From Nepenthes gracilis (taxonomy: Eukaryota; Streptophyta; Magnoliopsida; Caryophyllales; Nepenthaceae), in NCBI GenBank assembly GCA_033239525.1, contig BSYO01000025.1, positions 6,048,001 to 6,112,000 on the forward strand: a stretch of 64,000 nucleotides of DNA. The letters run 5' to 3'. The notes under the pieces were generated by a model. That model did not search any database. It was not told the origin of the DNA and saw only the letters and a program-made list of their open reading frames with translations. The position numbers were made by a program, and so were the translations under genes. Below are positions 47,917 through 60,440 of the stretch, piece by piece (positions within the stretch are counted from its first letter, which is position 1; every line of letters starts with the position of its first letter).

Positions 47917-50900
47917 ATCCATTATTAACTTCATTCATTTGTATTGCCTCTTTTGCTTAACAATATTGCTTGTTATAATTAAACGGAACATGTGCTTATC
48001 TTATAATCATTTATACATCATAATAAACCATAATATATAAAGTCCAAAATAATACCACATTATCAATGGTTTTGATATTCGCTCAACAATAATATGATGT
48101 CAGTTTTGTGATAAGAAAGGATACCAACTAAAATTTCAAATTCATCATTTAAAATTTTGCCAAAACTTATAAGATAATCATATAAAATTTACAAACACAC
48201 TTCTAAACTATCATTATTAAAAATATACATTCCTGAGATGTTTAAAAAATTTACAAGTTTATATATCATTATTTAAACTAAACTAGTTCCATTATTACTA
48301 CTTATAGCATAACTATTATTTCTTCTTTACTTTTATTCACTAGGCATGAACTCTTGTGAAACATCTGAAAGGTAAGAAAAATAGTAAGAAAGTAAGCCAA
48401 ATACTTAATAAGAATATAATAATCAATGACATGTATATTTTTATCAGAATATATATAGAGAGAAATAGGAGTCGTGATGCATATAAAAATACATATATAT
48501 CTTTAGGAATATTTTTATTATGCATGTAAATTTCTTTTTCTTGCATATTTTTTCTTTTTACTTGCCAACAATTCTTACCTTGTATAATTTGGGGAATTAG
48601 GGTTAGTAGGCTTTACTAACTAACGGAGTAATCAATCTATATCTGGATTGCATTTCATCCACAAAATCTAATACCTTAACTTCCTTATTTATATTCTGAA
48701 AATGGGATAGATTGTGTTTGCTCTACATAATCAAGACTTTAATTTTTTATTTATATCTTGAAGATATAATAGATTGTATTCACTCAACACAACCAAGGCT
48801 TTAGCTTTCTTATTTACATCTCAAAGATATGATGAAATGTATTCACTCCATATAACTAAGGTATTAAGTTTCTTATTTACTTTCCGAAGATAAGATGGGT
48901 TATATTCACTCCACACAACTAAGACTCAACACAACTAGCTTTCTTATTTACTTATAAAAATAAGATGGATTGTGTTCTCTCCACACGATCATGGCCTTAA
49001 CTTCCATATTTACATCCCAAAGATAGAATAGTACTTACCTATTATATCCTAATAGATGGGGCTACAAATCACATCATAATATTTATTTATCAGACAATTA
49101 TGTTTTACTATAATATTTTAAGGCATGCCAAAGAATATTGTCCTTTGAATAAATTTCTTAGTTCAGTTTCCTAATTCTTAAAATTCTTAGTGGATGCTTC
49201 TACTTTTATTCTTGATTCGTTTTCTTAACTTTCTTATCTCCGAAATAGATAAACATATTCTTGATCTTCTATAAGCTTCCATCTATGCATAAAAATTGGC
49301 ATATACATGTATAAAAATATATATCGATAGATATCATAAAAAATAAAGTCTCATAATTTTTATATGTGCTGGCATAACATATCATTCAATTTCCGATTCA
49401 TTAATCAGTTTACTAACCGATTCATCAACTGATTTGGATAATTCATAAATTCTTTCCAGTTTTTGCATTCGATTCATCATCTTAACCAATTCACCATCAT
49501 ATATAAAATTTATAACCGGCTCATAAATTTGTAAGGTACCCAGAATGGATTTAAATTAATTTATTTATCCATCAATTCACTTGAAAATATGAATTTTAGC
49601 TGGTTCATTAGAAACCGATTTATTTCTAATTCTTAGCAATCGGTTTTTATGTTGGCCAACCAATTTACATAAGGTATAGCTAGTTTAATAACTTAACATA
49701 TCATATATGGTTGGTTTATCAATAATTTTCTAGCCGGTTCACACTAAATTAGTAAAATAAGCAATTAGGTGTAAATCGGTCAGTTCAGTGGCAATCTTCC
49801 ATTCTGGGGCTAGTTCAGTAATCAAATCAAGTTATTTTTAGAAACCGGTTCACATAATGATAGTCCAACCTTAGTAGTTGATGATTTTGGCCGGGTCGAC
49901 TACTGGTTCAACCGGTTTATGGATGATTCAGTCCATTTTTTATGAATTGCAAGGTTTAGTATCAATACGGATGCAGGGGATGATTTTGTTGTTATTTTGG
50001 GGTCTAGTCCGGTGGTTGATTATGCCAAATTTTACATATTGATACTTTAACATCATTTTAACACACATAAGCTACCTTAGCTGCCGGTTCAGCTAATTTG
50101 ATGCTCGGTTCAATCTATTTTCATAGGCTAAAATTTTAAATATCAACAAGACTGCCGAGATTAGTCCAGTCACTGATATGAGACCCGATTCAGTGATCAA
50201 TTTAACCTAATTTCATAAGCTATTTTGTCACAACATCACTAAGAGGTTTAGCTTGTTGGTCATCAAATTTAAGCCAATTTAAAAATTATTTGGTCATCGG
50301 TTTAGCCAGATAACAGTAGATGATTGAGGTACTAACTCTAACTTCTGGATTACAGTTGAGTATATTGCTAAATTTAGGCCCAGTTTAGTGGTCGATTCAC
50401 CATATAAAATTTATTTTTTTATATTTTTAGAATCAGTACATAATTTTGAATTGTTTATATAAATTTTTGATTTTATACTTACCTTACTTAAAGTCATACA
50501 CTGATTTTGGTGCTAAAATGTTTATTATGATGCATTCTTTCTGATTCAATAATATTCAATTTTTCAGAGGTTGAAAAAGTCAAATTCTCAATAGGGATTT
50601 TAATACCAACTTCATGATACCTTATCTGGTTCATTAAAATTTTTATACTAATTTTCATAGAGTTTAAACCGATTAAAATCTTGAAGAAAATCAGTTCCAA
50701 TAGTAAGTCCCTGATTTTGTTGGTTTAAACTGTCAGCCGACTTTAAACTCATTGAACCGGCCTAATTTATGGACAATAATTTCAGAACAAAAATATGATG
50801 ACTTAGTTAACATAATAAAGTTTATATATTAAAATTTTTAAGTGAAAAATCGGTCATTAACAGTATAAAATATTAAGGATATTAGTAAGCTACAGAAACT

Positions 50901-52929
50901 GAACATCATGGAGCATGATTCTGAACTTTTGCCTTTTTGCAAGGATTTTAAGTATTGGAATAATAATACTTGAAGATAATATTAAGAATTAACTAACAAA
51001 TTAAAGAAGTAGAGGTATTCTTGTCTGAAATAATTTTAAATTAAATTTTGAACCTTAGGTTGCCAATTGAGTTTCCTTCCCTGATTCTATTTTCCTCATC
51101 TATTTTGTTCTATGTTTCCCTATTTTTCTTTTCATTTTCTTCCCTTTTCCTTTTGATTCTTTCCCTTCTATACTCCCTCGTTTCCTCATGTAGCCTCTTA
51201 TACAATTTGGAGGCCAATTAATTGAATTATTCCTAAATATTGAGCTACTCCTAGCATAATCGGTTATCTTTCCATATTTCAATTTAGTGTTCCCTAAAAT
51301 TAGGCTGATTTATCCCCCTAATTTTGCTAAATCACTATACTATTTATTGCTTTAGAAGGTACCAAGTGACTATTAAAATTGGTGGAATTATATTTACTTT
51401 TACTTGGTCATTGATGAGGTGGGATGAAATCAGCACTTTGTTGATTTTCTTGGCAACCGGGTGTGTGTGTGTGAGTTTTTCACTAAATTCCTTTGAATTT
51501 TTGGCTAAGGTATAATGTTGTCATGTGTGTGAGGGACTCCTTTGCCGTGTATAAGTTGAATTCCTCATTGATTTATTGGAATTTTGTATGAAAATTGAGC
51601 TGCCGTGTACCTTGCTGAAGTAGCCAGCTCCTCTCTTGCTGAATTCTAAAGAATTCAGCTAAGTGTGTATGTGTTTGTGTGTTGGAGTTATTAAATTTTA
51701 TTTAATTAATTTGATTTGTACTATATTTGATCAATCGGGCTAAATTTAATTATTAATCAGGTATAAATTCAACGACCGAGTTATCGTGTTATTAACCAAA
51801 ATTAATTTGATTGTTAATCGATTAAAAATCTATTAACCAAATTATTTTTCTATCATTTGTCCTATCTTTTATTGAACAGAATTTGAGTTGATTTCGCCAA
51901 TTAAATTTTTATTGCAGCTCGGGGTAAGTTTCTAATTCTAAATTTTTATTATTCATTGATCTTAATTTTTACATATATTAATTTAGTTTACTTAATTATG
52001 ATTCATTAAATCTCGATCCTTACAAATACAATACCCAGTAAATTTGTAGGCCATATATATTTTGGAGGATCAATTTCCTTTTTGACTTGAAATTTAAATT
52101 TGCATTTCAAATGTGAAAAATACTAAAATTGGCCCAAAGTTTTCCATTTTGCATCGTTAGTTGATTGATACATGAACGCAGTGTTTCATCAGTCAGGGAT
52201 GTTGCCTGATGCCCCATGATCACACTATATTATGCTTAATTGTTTTTTCCCATGATTGGGCTGGTGTTTCAATAAATAAGATATCACTTTGCTAGAATGG
52301 GATAATTAAAAAACAAGCCAACATGTGATTAAATGAAAACTCATGCAAATGCATAAGTCCAGCAAGATTTAAATACTTCTGAAAAATATTCGATAACGTT
52401 TTTTTCCTTTTTTTCCTTCTTTGATCACCTGTTCTAGGGGCATAGAGCTTGTCATCCATATGTCCGTATACTTTTCTCTTTGTCTGAGGAAATCATTTCT
52501 CCTGCTAAAAAGGTAGTCATTTCCCAACCTTTAACATCTAATTTTGCTAAAATGATATTGATTTGATTATTAGAAGAATTTTGACAAGATATCCCTAGAC
52601 CCATGAATTTTTATTTGCTTTTATGGTATGTAAGATTTAAATATTTTTATCCAAATCTTCTTCCAAAGTTTCTCGAGATGGATACATTTTTAAAGTACAC
52701 ATCAAGATTGAGATTGCTAATAGAGTAATATTATTTATTTCCTAATTATATAGAGATATATTTCAAATAGTATAACGATACCCACTCTTAACCACAATTT
52801 CCCAAGTTGACAGGGAAATCTTAACTTAATATGACACTGATAGATCTAATCCCAAAATGACACAATTTCCCTAGTTATTATATCATGATATAGGAACATA
52901 TTATACACTAGTTAAAATAAAATTATAAT
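47917..52929. other. LTR-derived non-coding DNA, no gene
   Basis: Text near 48,590-48,650 ('gggttagtaggctttactaa', 'ctatatctggattgcat') matches the tail part of the 2.6 kb LTRs, so at least part is an older related LTR in minus orientation. The stretch 49,380-50,760 repeats 'ccggttca' and 'ccgattca' irregularly. 50,760-52,930 is AT-rich, with a short GT run near 51,461. No ends or duplication were found. Confidence 0.45.
48679..49031. repeat. Tandem array, about 63-bp unit, five to six copies
   Basis: The unit is 'cttatttacatctcaaagat' followed by 'a.gatggattgtattcactc', 'cacacaactaaggctttagc'. One unit (48,870-48,940) has a small internal duplication of 'ctcaacacaact' type. Confidence 0.8.
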
Positions 52930-54245
52930 ATATATCCTATAAACCATAAAAACTCAACCGAGACGTGACAGTTTATATAAATACAGGACCTAATAATATA
53001 AAATCCATATAAGACATCATCGGATAAAAAGCAGGATAAATATAATACATGACCTACTATCCAAATATTGCAATTGGGTATTCAAATATACAACAACTCT
53101 AATATTTTTCATACAATGATCGGGACTATCATCTCGCCATAAATAATAACTATAACAAATACTCAAGATTAGAAACATACCCAATATAACATCTCTGCTC
53201 ACCAATAGAGATATGTCGTGTCAAATCAATCCGAACTCCTGCAAGTATATCCATACTACTAGTCTGAAGGGATAAAATATGAAAACGTGGGTCAAGTACT
53301 CAACAAGTATTATTATCGTATAAAACAGTATACAAATTAGAGGAAGGGATACCATATAACTACATAAAATAAAACACAATGTCCTTGAAATCTTTAAAAA
53401 ATCGAGAAAATGTCTTGTATTAAATCAACATTCATATCAAACAGTCAATCGGGGAAATAATCATAATAAATAATGATCCGGTCAAATATCATAGATGATA
53501 TCATATTATATAATCCGAGTTCATATTACATAATCGCGACCGTCACCACATATATGTGGGACACATACCATCATTTGGATCCAAATCTCATATCTCACAT
53601 GCTAAAATAAAAAAATATCGAAACTAAAACATATAAATATAAAATATATTTCGAGACTTAACACATTAATACGTATAAGACATTCTCATCACCCATCCAT
53701 GGGCCAAACCATGTATCTTGAATTATAGTCTACCCAAATACATGCAGAACTACAAAGTATGCATGAAATCAAAAATTAATAATAAATAATATAAACTCGA
53801 GGAAGGGTTACCCTCGTCCAGTAACCATGGCTATATCGGCTGTGATTTAAGTCAGCAACTCAAGGCTCAACTATGGTTTAAGCCAACAGCTCAAGGCTCA
53901 GCTACGGTTTAAGCCAGCAGCTCAAGGCCATCCATATATTTTATCTCCCATAGATTAGGAACTTGTTCACTATATTTTACTACTTGTGATTTTGGGTGCA
54001 ATTTTAAATTTTAGTTATATATTAAGACGTTTGAATACATTATTCCATTAATTACTTATGATAGTTTTCATTTAAATATACAGTGGAGCAGGTCATCTAC
54101 TAAACATCTCAACCTTCTTGTCAACGGAAGTGAGACAACATATCACATACGTCCCCTTCGAGATTAAGCCTCCTTATCAAGAGCGGTGCCAAATATCTCA
54201 TGCCTTGGATCACATATAACGACCCCTTGGGTCTCAGACCATCAT
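52930..54245 (-). repeat. Gypsy LTR fragment in minus orientation
   Basis: The segment at 53,270-53,330 ('aaaacgtgggtcaagtactc', 'aacaagta') resembles the corresponding part of the 2.6 kb LTRs. 54,185-54,240 is an inverted copy of about 55,365-55,425 ('ccaaggggtc.ttatatgtga'). It is cut at 54,246 by a plus-strand LTR. Confidence 0.5.
53829..53935. repeat. Tandem repeat, about 31-bp unit, three to four copies
   Basis: The unit is 'ggctcagctacggtttaagc' followed by 'cagcagctcaa', with point changes. Confidence 0.8.
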
Positions 54246-55613
54246 TGTAATATCTTGGATTCTTATTTAGATTATTTTAATATTATTTTAATTTTAAATA
54301 TTTCGGATGTGGTAAAAATAAATTAAAATATTATAAAAATTTAAAAAATGATCAAAATTGTAGAGTGGCGCTCAAGGTGTGCCCGTATTATCTCGGAGTA
54401 TCGATGAAATTTTTTTAGAATAAAAAAAAAGATATATAATAATAATAATAATAATAATAGTAATAATAATAATAATAAAGATTTTAAAAAATAAAGAGGA
54501 AAAGGGGATTGGGGAGAGAGAAAGAAAAGAGGGAGGAGAAGAGAGAGAAGAGAAGAAGGGTTTTTTGCGGTCGATCGAGGCTTGTGGCAGAGGAGAAAAG
54601 AGGAGGTTGGTTGGCAATGGCAACATGCGGAGGTTGTGCGCAGAAGTCCGGCGACGGCTGTGGGAGGCGATGAGACGGACTCACGCAGGAGAGAGAGGCG
54701 CAATGGCACTGGTTTCACGTTGACCATAGAAAGGAGATTGGCGCGACGGTGGTTGATCGATGCGACGGTGGTTGATTGGCGCGGCGGTGGCAAGGCACGG
54801 TGGTGGTGCACGCAAAGGGCTTTCGCAAAGAGAGAGAGGGGCCGGAGCGTGAGCGGTGCTCGTGGTGAGGAGAGAAAGAGCTTGCCAGGGGAGGTCCGTG
54901 GCCACAATGGGAGGTAGAGGCGATGGCAATTCACGGACAAGGCGGTGCATGACAGAGGCTTTTGCGGAGGAGAGAGAAGGTGGTAATGTGCGGGTTTTGT
55001 GTCGACAAGAGAGAGGAAGCCCGATTCAGGTAACTCAGAGCATCATTTCTTCAAATCTTTAGAGTATAAAGTCGAACAAAGTATCATCTAACTTTATCTT
55101 TGGTTTGATTTTGTGTCTGATGATATTTAACTATTGTTTAAAGATTTTACTAACATGTATGTTATTTTTATACACCCAAATCTGTTTATTTTGTACACAT
55201 ATGTATGTTTTACTGGTCATGCGGTGATTTTACACTAGTATTTATGATTTGGATGGTTTTGGACACTCGAACAATATATGTATAGTTATGTATCTGTATA
55301 TTGTGAAATCATGAACCAGGCTGTGTATCGATTCACATGCATCCTGCCGAGGGCAGGGTCATTATGGGACAAAGGTGGTCCGAGATCCAAGGGGTCATTA
55401 TATGTGATTTGAGGTATGAGATATCGGTAAGAATATCTTGATTTACAATTTGGGTTATGAATTTTGAATTTGAGAAAGAGTTGATCGAGAGGCGGTGAAA
55501 TTGATAGTGTTTTGTCTATAAGTATTGGATGAAGATATGTGCTGAGTTTATTTGGTATATGTGACCACATTCGGGTGTTATTCAATGGTCATTAAAGATT
55601 TTCTGATCGTATA
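54246..55613 (+). repeat. Left LTR of a plus-strand chromovirus relic (right end approximate)
   Basis: It begins TGTAATATCTTGG, matching TGTAATATATTGG at 57,756. The order inside is 'atttcggatg', '(taa)n', a GA-rich tract, a GC-rich core (54,560-55,030), then AT-rich text. The end near 55,613 (...tataaca) is inferred because RT sequence starts at 55,676. Long frames inside (54,341-54,940 and others) come from its biased composition. Confidence 0.65.
54430..54478. repeat. (TAA)n microsatellite in the LTR
   Basis: An ATA/TAA triplet run lies at the same LTR position as the (TTA)n run at 58,429-58,478 in the inverted copy. Confidence 0.9.
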
Positions 55614-55675
55614 ACAATTCGAGGATGTTTTCTAGAAGAGAGGAGTAGCTTGGACTGTCTTTTGATCGGTAATTG

Positions 55676-57750
55676 AGGTTGTTGTTGAGGTTGTGTCAGA
55701 TGTGGCATCGATTTCGAGGACCCTACATAGAATCAATGAGGCATTGGCTGAGTACTTTATCGTAGGGTGTTTAATACCTTTGGGATGAGTAAGATTAATC
55801 GTTGAGGCTATCTATGAATTATTAAAAATTTAATTCGTTTGGAAAATGAATCATTTGATAAACAAATGTTGAAAATTGATAGGTGATTTGTTTGATCAAT
55901 GGTTAGGGCTCGATATATTTTAAAATCGATTTGCATTTATAGTATTGTCAATTAAGGATAATCGGGAGAATATGCCTGAGATAACCTTCAAGATAAAGGT
56001 ACGATCGTTGTGAGTTTCGGTGGTGTTTTTGAGTTAGTGTTTTCGCTTGCATCGTTTATGAATATTATGAATCAAATCTTTTGGTCATATTTGGGTCTAT
56101 TTGTGATGGCTTCATTAATAATGTTTTGATTTGTTTAAGAAATTTATGTGGGACAAGAGGTCCGTCTGAGGACTGTGTTATAATTACAAAGGGTAGTTTG
56201 TTGTTTTCTCAATTGAGGAGATATGAGTTTGGTAGGAAGTAGTGTTATTTTGGGCATGTTGTTTCTTCGATGGCATGTTTTTAGATTTGTAGAAGATTGA
56301 AGTGGTGGCAGGTTTGAAAAGGCCTTCGTTTGTTGCAAAGGTGTACATTTTCTTAAGTCTGATTGAATCTTTTTAAGCAATTTGTTAAGGATTCTCGAGA
56401 ATTGTAGCTTCCGTGGGACGTTTGGTTTCAAATCGATTAGTGTTTATTGGAATAATAATTGTAAGAAGAGTTTTCAAGAAATGAAGGACGAGTTATCAAC
56501 AATGTTGATTTGGTTGATCCCTGATGGATTAAGTTAATTTTGGTAGGTAGTGATACTTCCAGGGAAGATTTGAGGTTGTATTTTGATGCTGCATATTTGG
56601 GTAGTTACCTATGGGTTATGGCGGTTGAATGTCTATGATCATGGTTACTCCACCCATTGTTTGGAGTTAGCAGCTGAGGTCTTTGCTCTGAGAATTAGAG
56701 GTGATATTGCATGAAAAGGGAGTTGTGGTTTCATTGATTATAGGGGCTTAAAGAAATTATTTTACAAAATGAGTTAATCATGTGGCAGTGTAAGTAGGTG
56801 GATCACTTAAGGGTTGTAATGGTGTGTTTCGGTGTTAGTCAAGAAAAAGAAGTCTTCAAGATTTTATTTTTGGTCTGCATTGGATAGTGAGGAATTTGGT
56901 GCAATTTAGATGACAATGGATAAACTGATGAAGCTCATTACTTGCTGATTAGAATGTCATTCCCGAGTTTGGCCATCAACACATTATCAAGATGAGGAGA
57001 TTGTAAGGTATTCTAATTTTGAAACCCTTGAATACGATTGGAAGTAGATAATCGATTAGAGTTGCGTAAAGGAAGCGTGTGGACTTACAGTTATCAATTA
57101 TAAGATTTGATTTGAGGATTAAAGTAAGAGATCAGATTTACAGCCCATTAGATGTTCGAGAAGAGTGGTCAAATGTTTCTGAAAGTATCATGAAGAAAAG
57201 AGTTTCAAGTTTCGGGGGCAAATGATAGATTGAGGTTGAGGTTCAATAGGTCTTTTGAAATTTTGCAGTGAATTGGAGATGTGGCCCATAGATTGGATTT
57301 CCCTGATTTTGACAAAATCATTATAATGTGTTTTGTGTATGTATGTTGAGAGAAATATAGGTTGATCTTTGACATGTGATCGAGTGTAAATTGTTGCTAA
57401 TTTTGAGGAGCTATTTTATGTTGGTGTTTTGCCTAAGATTTTTGAGATAGAAGGGATCAATTGTTAAGAAATAAGACAATCATTTTGATTATAATGTTTT
57501 TGGGATATCTTTCGGTTGAGAAAATTTGTATATGATCCATCCCACGTGATTGAGTTTGAGTCGTTGGAAATTGGTGAGAATTTATTATATGTTGGGATTT
57601 TGGTTCCAGATATTGGGATAGAAAAATTAGTTGTTGAGGATCAAATTTTTGGAGGAATCATTTGATTGAGGTTAAATTTGGAAGAATTGTCCTTACCTGT
57701 TCAAAGATTGATATGGGTAAATTTTGAGGACTAAATTTTTGTAAGAATGG
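55676..57750 (+). pseudogene. Chromovirus pol relic: RT, RNase H, integrase fragments
   Basis: All parts are in plus order but broken by stops and frameshifts. RT start at about 55,690 ('SDVASISRTLHRINEALAEY'). RT core at about 56,025-56,130 ('FELVFSLASFMNIMNQIFWS', compare F-G-L-T-N-A-P-x-x-F-M-x-L-M-N). RNase H at about 56,470-56,700 ('FQEMKDELSTML', 'IPDGL', then 'GYSTHCLELAAEVFALRI') and 'DYRGLKKLF' near 56,740. Integrase C-terminus at about 57,285-57,690 ('YDPSHVIEFESLEIGENLLY'). The last block is present twice in tandem, with a decayed first copy at about 57,340-57,480. Gag and protease are absent: the LTR passes almost directly into RT. Confidence 0.8.
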
Positions 57751-57755
57751 GAGAA

Positions 57756-58428
57756 TGTAATATATTGGATCTCCGTTAGGATTGTTTTAATATTTATTTT
57801 AATTTTAGATATTTCGGATGGTGTGAAAATAAAATAAAATATTATAAAATTTTGAGAAATTGTCAAAATTATAGAATGTCCTCCAAGGTGCACCTGTGTT
57901 ATTACCTAAGTACCGATTGGATTTTTTTGAAATATATTTATATATAATAATAATTATAATTATTATTATTATAAAAGGAAAATAAAGGAGAATTAGGTTT
58001 CATGGAGAGAGAAAAAAGAGGGGAGAAGAGAGGAGAGAGAGGGAAAAAGAGGAGAAGAGGGAGAGGGCAAGTGCGGGAGGCTGCGGCAATCTGCCAGTCT
58101 GGTGAATCGGTGCTAGGAAGGCCAGCGATGTGCGGCGAGGAGGCGACGTGCTAGGAGAAATGACGGCGATGTGCGGGAGCCTCTATCTCTCTCTCTCTCT
58201 CTCCTCGCGCAACTTCTCTTTCTGTTCGACCTTTTGCTGCGCGTGCTGCCGTCATTTCTCCCAGCACATTGCCTCCTTGCCGCACATCACCGGCCTTCGC
58301 AGCGCTGATTCATTGGCCAGCAGTTTGCCGCAGCGTCCCGCACCAGCCCTCTCCCTTTCCTCATCTTCTTCCCTCTCTCTTCTCTTTTCTCCCTTCTTTT
58401 CTCTCTCTTCTTCAAACTGTGATTCTCA

Positions 58429-58482
<54 letters not shown>

Positions 58483-58659
58483 TCCAAAAAAAATCTAATC
58501 GGTACTCGCGTAATAGTACGGGCACACCTCGAGTGCTACTCCACAATTCTGATCATTTCTCAAAATTTTATAATTTTATAATTTATTTTCACCATCTCCG
58601 AAATACTGAAAATTAAAATAAATATTAAAATAATTTAAATAGAGATCCGAGATATTACA
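57756..58659. repeat. LTR palindrome: two 412-bp arms around an 80-bp centre
   Basis: The left arm 57,756-58,167 starts TGTAATATATTGGATCTCC and is the right LTR of the chromovirus relic (polypurine 'aagaatgggagaa' precedes it). The right arm 58,248-58,659 is its reverse complement, ending GAGATATTACA. Arms match through the GC-rich core (e.g. 'gaaatgacggc' against 'gccgtcatttc'; 'ctgcggcaa' against 'ttgccgcag') and the triplet runs. The centre 58,168-58,247 contains a (CT)n tract. No flanking 5-bp duplication was seen. Confidence 0.85.
58429..58478. repeat. (TTA)n microsatellite
   Basis: About 16 uninterrupted ATT/TTA triplets lie in the right palindrome arm. Confidence 0.92.
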
Positions 58660-60440
58660 TATTAAGATAAATTTATAGTAAATTTGGCATTTAAATTTAA
58701 AATTGATCCATCACAACATTTGAAATTGCAACCTTCACATGGTATGCCATGAATTTATTATTATTATTGTTTAATTTTTATTACATTTGCTAGACCGGTT
58801 GAAAATATGGGAAGAAATTGGCAGCTAGAGAAGCACAAGTGTTTTTTTTTTTTCTTTTTATGAAAAGGTGTACAAACTATATTAACGTTGCCGAGGATGA
58901 TTTCAAAGATGCACTTTTATCTTGTTTCAGGTATTATCTTGGAATGAGTATGATACTCAATCTTGATTGAGCTGACGGGACTGGTCTTGGCACAGAAGAA
59001 AATTTGAGTATATTGATTCATTTTATAATAGTTTTGCACCATTCAAAAAAAGTTCTTGTTTGGATGAGGTTTGAAAATATTAAAAATTAAAATAAATATT
59101 AAAATAATTTAAATAGAGAAATATTCATATTGTTGGAAGGTATTACATATTAAGATAAATTTATAGTAAATTTGGCTATTGTCGCTCCATTTGGAAAATT
59201 TGGAAAAATTTTGATTCCATTCACAACTTGTTTTATTTAAGGCCTTAATATTGATCTCTCACAAAATGAGTTTGTGCAAATCGGTTTGAGGATCAAAAAA
59301 CCTTGTGAGACTTGATTCTATATTAGAAAAATCAAACTAAAAACTTCAAAAGAAAATAAGATAATGTAACCCTCATTAATTATTTCATTTAGTAAACAAT
59401 TAGTAACAATATTATAATATTTATGAGTTTCTCTTTCTTACATCTTCTTACATGCGGATAATTGAAAATATGGGAAGAAATTGGCCGGCGGGATGAGAAG
59501 CACAAGGGTTTTTTTTTTTTATGAAAAGGTGTACGTTCAAGCGACTTAATAAAAACTATGATTGTAATTGTTCCGAGGATGATTTTTTTTACCAGATGAT
59601 CACCACTAAAGAAAGAATATTCCCAAATAGCTATGGTTATATCTTGTTTCCACTTGGTCAATTATCTTGAGGAATGAGTATGATACTCAATCTTGATTGA
59701 GCAAACTCTTGCACAATGGGACTGAGTGAAGTCTGAGTGTGCACAGAAGAAAATTTGAGTATGCATTGATTGCTATCTTTTTCTTTTGTGTCGAGTTGTT
59801 GTCGATAAAGTTGAGAGAGGACTAAATAGTTTAGTTGCACCATTGCCTTCAAAAAGTGACTTTTCCCCGAGAAGGCCCTTGCTTCATCTTCCACAAACTG
59901 GATGAGGTTTGACCGATCATGCTTCACGGGTTATGAACTAGGCTACTATGTTTTTACTCACAGCTATTGTCTCTCCTTAAAGATGACTTGGGTACCCACA
60001 ATTTTGGAAAATTTAGAACCTAACTCACCAAGGAGAGTTTTTTAGTGAATTAAAGAATATAGTGAAGCACTTTTCAGCCCCGAGCCTCGTGGTTTTCCTC
60101 CCCATTCGAGGAGGTTTTCCACGTAAACGCTTGTTTTATTTAAGGCCATTATGGGAAGGAAGAACAAAAACTACGGCTTGATCTCTCACAAAATGAGTTT
60201 GCGCAAATCGGTTTGAGGATCGTGCAAAACCTCCCCAGGCCGTCATGACCTGTGACTTGATTCTATATTAGAAAAATCAAACTAAAAACTTCAAATGAAA
60301 ATAAGATAATGTAACCCTCATTAATTATTTCATTTAAGAAAAATGTAATTAATAAAAATATTTATAATATTTATACCATGAAGTATTCCCGAGTTTCTCT
60401 TTCTTACATCTTCTTACATACTTTTAATGAGTATGACAAT
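58608..60440. repeat. Condensed and full-length copies of the same sequence in tandem
   Basis: The condensed copy is at about 58,790-59,452, the full copy at about 59,456-60,420. Shared blocks in identical order include 'gaaaatatgggaagaaattg', 'atgaaaaggtgta', 'gaatgagtatgatactcaat', 'gcacagaagaaaatttgagt', 'cttgttttatttaaggcc', 'gatctctcacaaaatgagtt' and 'agataatgtaaccctcatta'. The first copy lacks pieces of a few to some tens of bases between the blocks. The 58,608-58,700 text also recurs inside the first copy at 59,080-59,175. Confidence 0.85.
60082..60127 (+). repeat. Copia-LTR-like 46-bp motif, copy 1
   Basis: 'gagcctcgtggttttcctcc' followed by 'ccattcgaggaggttttcca' and 'cgtaaa'. It recurs at 62,245-62,292. 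The motif is typical of the 3' part of Ty1/copia LTRs. Confidence 0.7.

Noticed and set aside
54341..54940. 199-codon minus-strand frame, with overlapping plus and minus frames
   Set aside because: It lies entirely in the GA/CT-rich LTR. Its product is low-complexity (Ser/Pro/Leu runs, then poly-Ile/Leu from a triplet repeat), and frames are open on both strands because of base composition.
58130..58616. Frames of 122 and 115 codons with long Leu and Tyr runs
   Set aside because: The runs are the translated (TTA)n microsatellite. The region is the LTR palindrome.
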